Below are positions 6,781-9,231 of a DNA stretch of 9,231 nucleotides, piece by piece. The position numbers and the translations under genes are program-made. The notes under the pieces were generated by a model, which was given only the letters and a program-made list of their open reading frames with translations, did not search any database and had not been told where the DNA came from. How positions within the stretch are numbered: the stretch's first letter is position 1; every line of letters starts with the position of its first letter. This stretch comes from CAZHGD01 sp964531735 (lineage in GTDB: Bacteria; Armatimonadota; UBA10988). The DNA lies in the NCBI GenBank assembly GCA_964531735.1, contig CAZHGD010000230.1, forward strand, positions 1 to 9,231, written 5' to 3'.

Positions 6781-7443
6781 GTCGTCCCGCCGCCGGGGCC
6801 GCCCGCCCGGCCGTGGCGCCAGCGGGCGTCCCAGGCGCTGCTCCAGGTCGGCCACGAAGGCGGCCGAGCCCAGCGGCCGGCCGGTCCGCTCGTGGCGTCG
6901 CAGCGCGTCGCCCTCGGCCTCGGTCAGCCCGTCGGCCAGAACGGCTGACCAGTCGGGCCAGCGTGACAGGAGCGGCTGCGCCTGCACCAGGTCGTCGTCC
7001 TGCCCGTCACGGTGCGCCACAGCGCTCGACCACGGCCAGTCGTACGGGCTCGCCACCAGCCCCGCGCGAACCGGGTTCAGTTCGAGGTAGCGGGCCGCCG
7101 CGTAGAGGTGGTCATCGGCCATCGGGAACGATCCGAAGCGGCCTTGCCAGAGGAACCCGGCCCACCCTTCACGCTGGTTGACCGCCGACGAGTACCGCCG
7201 GTGCGCCTCGCCCACCCCGCGAGCCAGGCCGGTCTCATCGCGCGGGACCAGGACCAGGTGGACGTGGTTCGGCATCAGGCAGTAGGCCCACACCTCCACA
7301 CCGCAGCGCGCCAGCGATTCGGCCATCAGCGCGCGGTAGCGCCGGTAGTCGTCCTCGCCGTAGAACGTGGGCAGCCGGCGGTTGCCCCGCTGGGTGACGT
7401 GGTGCGGCAGACCAGGTACGACCACACGAGCTAAGCGAGCCAT
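6772..7443 (-). CDS. REP-associated tyrosine transposase (RAYT, Y1 family)
   Basis: A 223-residue single-strand transposase of the Y1/IS200-like superfamily, RAYT branch, within the family's usual length. The HUH metal-binding motif is MPNHVHLVL (H60 and H62), and the catalytic tyrosine is most likely Y119 in RYLELNPVRAGL, a hallmark of RAYTs. The N-terminal HHVTQRGNRR segment (14-23) is also typical. Such enzymes bind and cut REP-type hairpin repeats and are thought to spread them; matching repeats border this gene and occur elsewhere in the window. The ATG at 7443 lies about 6 bases beyond a TAGACT -10 box, so the message may be leaderless, and no ribosome site is seen. All key residues appear intact, so the enzyme may be active. 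The next gene on this strand starts about 90 bases beyond its stop. Confidence 0.92.
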   Translation of the reverse strand: MARLARVVVPGLPHHVTQRGNRRLPTFYGEDDYRRYRALMAESLARCGVEVWAYCLMPNHVHLVLVPRDETGLARGVGEAHRRYSSAVNQREGWAGFLWQGRFGSFPMADDHLYAAARYLELNPVRAGLVASPYDWPWSSAVAHRDGQDDDLVQAQPLLSRWPDWSAVLADGLTEAEGDALRRHERTGRPLGSAAFVADLEQRLGRPLAPRPGGRPRRRDDEN

Positions 7444-7449
7444 GCAGCC

Positions 7450-7478
7450 AGTCTAGCCGGGGCAGGCCGGGCCGTCAA
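7450..7478 (-). promoter_or_regulatory. Promoter of the transposase gene, probably leaderless
   Basis: Read on the minus strand, TTGACG (7473-7478) and TAGACT (7450-7455) are separated by 17 bases. The -10 box ends 6 bases before the ATG at 7443, so transcription would start at or next to the start codon. The first three bases of the -35 box belong to the terminal repeat (7476-7478) and the rest to the element interior. The -10 hexamer and spacing are the same as in the operon promoter at 446-474. Confidence 0.6.
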
Positions 7479-7505
7479 GAAACCAGTATCATGTCACCGG
7501 TTATG
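7476..7505. repeat. Right terminal repeat of the RAYT unit (copy before gap)
   Basis: A 30-base sequence beginning CAAGAAACCAG and ending CACCGGTTATG, with the core AGTATCATGTCACCGG. It is identical to 7606-7635 on the other side of the N-run, and its reverse complement matches the left repeat at 6758-6780. Confidence 0.9.
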
Positions 7506-7605
7506 NNNNNNNNNNNNNNNNNNNNNNNNNNNNNNNNNNNNNNNNNNNNNNNNNNNNNNNNNNNNNNNNNNNNNNNNNNNNNNNNNNNNNNNNNNNNNNN
7601 NNNNN
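7506..7605. other. Assembly gap (100 N)
   Basis: Exactly 100 unknown bases, a conventional placeholder for a gap of unknown size. Both edges carry the same 30 bases (7476-7505 and 7606-7635). The gap may therefore be an unresolved contig overlap with nothing missing, or it may hide further repeat copies or a second element. Confidence 0.95.
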
Positions 7606-7653
7606 CAAGAAACCAGTATCATGTCACCGGTTATGGTCCGGTCACCGAGTTGT
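7606..7653. repeat. RAYT-family repeat (copy after gap) with extra half-unit
   Basis: The 30-base repeat (7606-7635) is followed by a partial second unit, GTCACCGAGTTGT (7641-7653). ACCGG and CCGGT around TTATGGT form a small REP-like hairpin (5-bp stem, 7-base loop). The repeat ends 18 bases short of the serpin stop codon, so it would lie in the 3' end of the serpin message. The extra half-unit parallels the duplicated right end of the element at 5203-5328. Confidence 0.8.
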
Positions 7654-7671
7654 CGGCCGTGGCGGCGGCGC

Positions 7672-8982
7672 TCAGCTCCGGGGGTCGAGCACCCGACCGC
7701 AGAACAACAGTGTGCCGGTCGGCTCGTGGCGAATGCAGAACCAGAACGGTCGGTCGATGGTGAGCGCTACCGGGTCGGCTGGCGCCGCCGTGACACCACC
7801 GATCACACCCGTCGCCGCCGCCGCCTCAGTGCCGGCTTCGTCCACCGCCACGAACGCCTTGTGGACCACCGCGCTCAGGCTGAGCTGCCGGGTCCCGTCC
7901 ATCCCGGAGAAGTCGGCGTCGGTCGAGAACGCATCCACCATGCCCAGCGCCTTGAGGGCGTCGGCCAGGTTCAGCGCTTGGGTGAAGCTGAACTTGGGCA
8001 GCGCGAGCGCCACCTGACGCGAGGACAGGCCGTTGACCGCCTCGGTCAGCACATTCCGCGACAGGTTCTGCTCGAAGCGGGTCCAGGTGCCGGCGTCGGG
8101 CACCAGCATCAGCATCGCGTAGTTGCTGGACCGGTAGGGCAGCGAGATGGCCTGGTAGCCCGAGCCCTGAGCGTAGGCGAACTGGCCGCAGACCGACATG
8201 GTCGGCGTGTTCACCGTCGTGCCGTCAGCGAGATGGAAGGCGGCCGCACTGGTGGCCTCGGCCGGGAACGGTGTCAGCCACTTGCCCAGGAAGTAGACCG
8301 CGTTGCTCAGCACGAAGCGGGTGTCCGCGGTCACGATGCGCGGCGGCAACAACTCGGTGATGCGGTTGGCGGTCTTCTCGGCCACCCACGCGTTGATGGT
8401 CTGCCGCGCAGCCTCGGTGGCGTTGGTGAAGTCGACCAGGCGCAGGCCGGCGCCGTAGTTGACCGCCAGCACGTCGAGGTAGCTGCTCTGGAACGGGTAG
8501 TCCTGCTGGCCCCACATCTGGTTGACCACCGACAGCGTGAAATCGGTAGCTTCCCGCGTAGCGGCGGTGCCCTGCAGGGACAGGTCGAGGGCATTGAACG
8601 CTGAGTTGAGCCGCTCCTGCGTCAGGCTGAGCTGCAGGGCCGTGGCCGTCTGGGTGGCGGTCTGCTCGCGCGCACCGGCCAGCGTCATGGCCAGGGCCAG
8701 ACTGAGGCTGTAGGGCGAGTAGAACAGGTTGCCCGCGCCGTCGCGCTGGGTGCCATAGAGGTTCAGCGCAAAGGTGGTGTTGCCGTCGACCAGCGCGGTC
8801 AGGTCGGCCGCCGGCACCGATGGGTTCAGCTCGCGTGGCCGGTCGGAGCGGAGCACCGTCCCGCCGCTGGTGGAGCCACCCCCACCACCTCCTCCCGTAG
8901 CACCCCCGGCGCCGCCGCAACCGTTCAGCGCCAGAACCCAACCAATGGCGAACACCGCCGTCCAGAGCCGAGCACCGCGCAT
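7672..8982 (-). CDS. Serpin (serine protease inhibitor) lipoprotein
   Basis: A 436-residue secreted serpin. Residues 1-21 are a lipoprotein signal peptide with lipobox LNGC; Cys22 would be lipidated. A Gly/Ser-rich linker (23-41) then tethers the serpin fold (about 60-436). Serpin hallmarks are LFYSPYSLSLALAMTLAGA (86-104), VLSNAVYFLGKW, HKAFVAVDEAGTEAAAATG and the C-terminal RPFWFCIRHEPTGTLLFCGR (411-430). The hinge E382-A-G-T-E-A-A-A-A-T391 is the small-residue pattern of inhibitory serpins, so it should trap proteases by loop insertion. Counting 17 residues from the hinge puts P1 at Thr398, or one of the two following Ala residues, which suggests elastase- or subtilisin-like targets; this is inference. 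ATG 8982 is preferred: it has GGGAGG (8989-8994) six bases upstream and starts directly at the signal peptide. A GTG at 9036 would add 18 residues before it. The downstream repeat at 7606-7653 may act in transcript ending. Confidence 0.93.
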   Translation of the reverse strand: MRGARLWTAVFAIGWVLALNGCGGAGGATGGGGGGGSTSGGTVLRSDRPRELNPSVPAADLTALVDGNTTFALNLYGTQRDGAGNLFYSPYSLSLALAMTLAGAREQTATQTATALQLSLTQERLNSAFNALDLSLQGTAATREATDFTLSVVNQMWGQQDYPFQSSYLDVLAVNYGAGLRLVDFTNATEAARQTINAWVAEKTANRITELLPPRIVTADTRFVLSNAVYFLGKWLTPFPAEATSAAAFHLADGTTVNTPTMSVCGQFAYAQGSGYQAISLPYRSSNYAMLMLVPDAGTWTRFEQNLSRNVLTEAVNGLSSRQVALALPKFSFTQALNLADALKALGMVDAFSTDADFSGMDGTRQLSLSAVVHKAFVAVDEAGTEAAAATGVIGGVTAAPADPVALTIDRPFWFCIRHEPTGTLLFCGRVLDPRS

Positions 8983-9032
8983 GGCCTGCCTCCCGACGTC
9001 TGGCTCAGTAACGCACCTCGTGACCACCTTGT

Positions 9033-9231
9033 TCACGATCCCTCGGCCTCTGTACCGAGCCAGCCCAGCAGCACGCGGTGGAACGCGGCCGCCGCCTGCT
9101 GCCGCCCGCGCTCAGCGTGCTGCCGGAGCCGTTCGCAGAGGAGCCCGACGGCTTGTGGGCACCGGAGGTCGTCGGCTGGCCAGGCGCGCCGCAACGCCAC
9201 CGCGCCGGCGCCGGCCCAGGCGAGGCTGGGC
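9033..9231 (-). CDS. C-terminal end of an unidentified protein (partial)
   Basis: A minus-strand frame enters from the right edge and stays open for 65 codons to a TGA at 9033-9035. The visible part includes WPADDLRCPQAVGLLCERLR and continues with a helix-rich segment ending LLGWLGTEAEGS; I recognise no family. It is probably a real gene, because the frame is open to the edge, has a strong GC third-position bias and ends about 50 bases before the serpin start on the same strand, suggesting an operon. Its TGA overlaps a GTG (GTGA at 9036-9033) that is in frame with the serpin, so translational coupling cannot be excluded. Confidence 0.5.
   Translation of the reverse strand, partial: PSLAWAGAGAVALRRAWPADDLRCPQAVGLLCERLRQHAERGRQQAAAAFHRVLLGWLGTEAEGS

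Larger units (their letters stand above)
6758..7505 (-). mobile_element. RAYT transposase unit with inverted terminal repeats
   Basis: A REP-associated tyrosine transposase gene is bracketed by inverted copies of one repeat: CCGGTTACATGATACTAGTTT (6758-6778 in two parts, CCGGTTACATG and ATACTAGTTT) and its near complement AAACCAGTATCATGTCACCGG (7480-7500, likewise AAACCAGTATC and ATGTCACCGG). They match at 19 of 21 positions. The transposase stop codon lies in the left repeat and its -35 box touches the right repeat, so the gene and its ends are tightly packed. The right boundary is uncertain because an assembly gap begins at 7506 inside or at the end of the repeat. No target duplication can be identified. 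Confidence 0.7.

Noticed and set aside
5970..7181. Plus-strand open frame of 403 codons
   Set aside because: It is antisense to both the zinc-ribbon gene and the transposase and crosses the repeat between them; its Pro/Arg/Ser-rich composition is typical of a shadow frame.
7621..8604. Plus-strand open frame of 327 codons starting in the repeat
   Set aside because: It is antisense to the serpin, whose signature motifs are unambiguous.

Overview
The window is high-GC bacterial DNA (roughly 70% G+C in the main operon). Codon choice, Shine-Dalgarno sites and sigma70-type promoters are all bacterial. A GC-rich hairpin near position 250 (GGGCGACCC..GGGTCGCCC, followed by CCTAC) resembles short repeats I remember from Chloroflexota and other environmental bacteria. 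The combination of a GcnA-like GH20 enzyme, a MurQ/GCKR-like protein and a lipoprotein serpin would fit that phylum, but assignment is a low-confidence inference. A run of 100 Ns shows that this is a scaffold from a draft assembly.

Left part (446-5157, plus strand): a compact three-gene operon for amino-sugar metabolism. A promoter (TTGACA, 17 bp, TAGACT) is followed at once by a perfect 18-bp palindrome, which looks like the operator. Then come a GntR/LacI hybrid regulator of AraR-like architecture (511-1554), a long two-SIS-domain protein of the MurQ/GCKR family (1566-3284) and a cytoplasmic GH20 beta-N-acetylhexosaminidase of GcnA type (3289-5157). Gaps of 11 and 4 bases with well-placed ribosome sites imply one transcript. 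A reasonable reading is that GH20 releases amino sugars from imported oligosaccharides or muropeptides, the SIS protein acts on or senses the sugar phosphate, and the regulator responds to a sugar ligand. No sugar kinase or transporter is in the window.

Middle part (5158-7671): a region shaped by one repeat family whose core is AGTATCATGTCnCCG. It contains a short MITE-like inverted-repeat element (5203-5328), a decayed single copy (5411-5434), a REP-associated tyrosine transposase gene (RAYT, 6772-7443, minus) bounded by inverted copies, an assembly gap flanked on both sides by the same 30 bases, and a further copy next to the serpin stop codon. Between the repeats lies an unrecognised gene (5443-6681, minus) for a zinc-ribbon, two-helix membrane protein with a possible PH-like C-terminal domain. 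Its codon use is more relaxed than that of the operon.

Right part (7672-9231, minus strand): a serpin lipoprotein with a conserved inhibitory hinge, preceded by the C-terminal end of an unidentified gene that runs off the window. The first 445 bases hold no supported gene, only two GC-rich hairpins and the operon promoter region.
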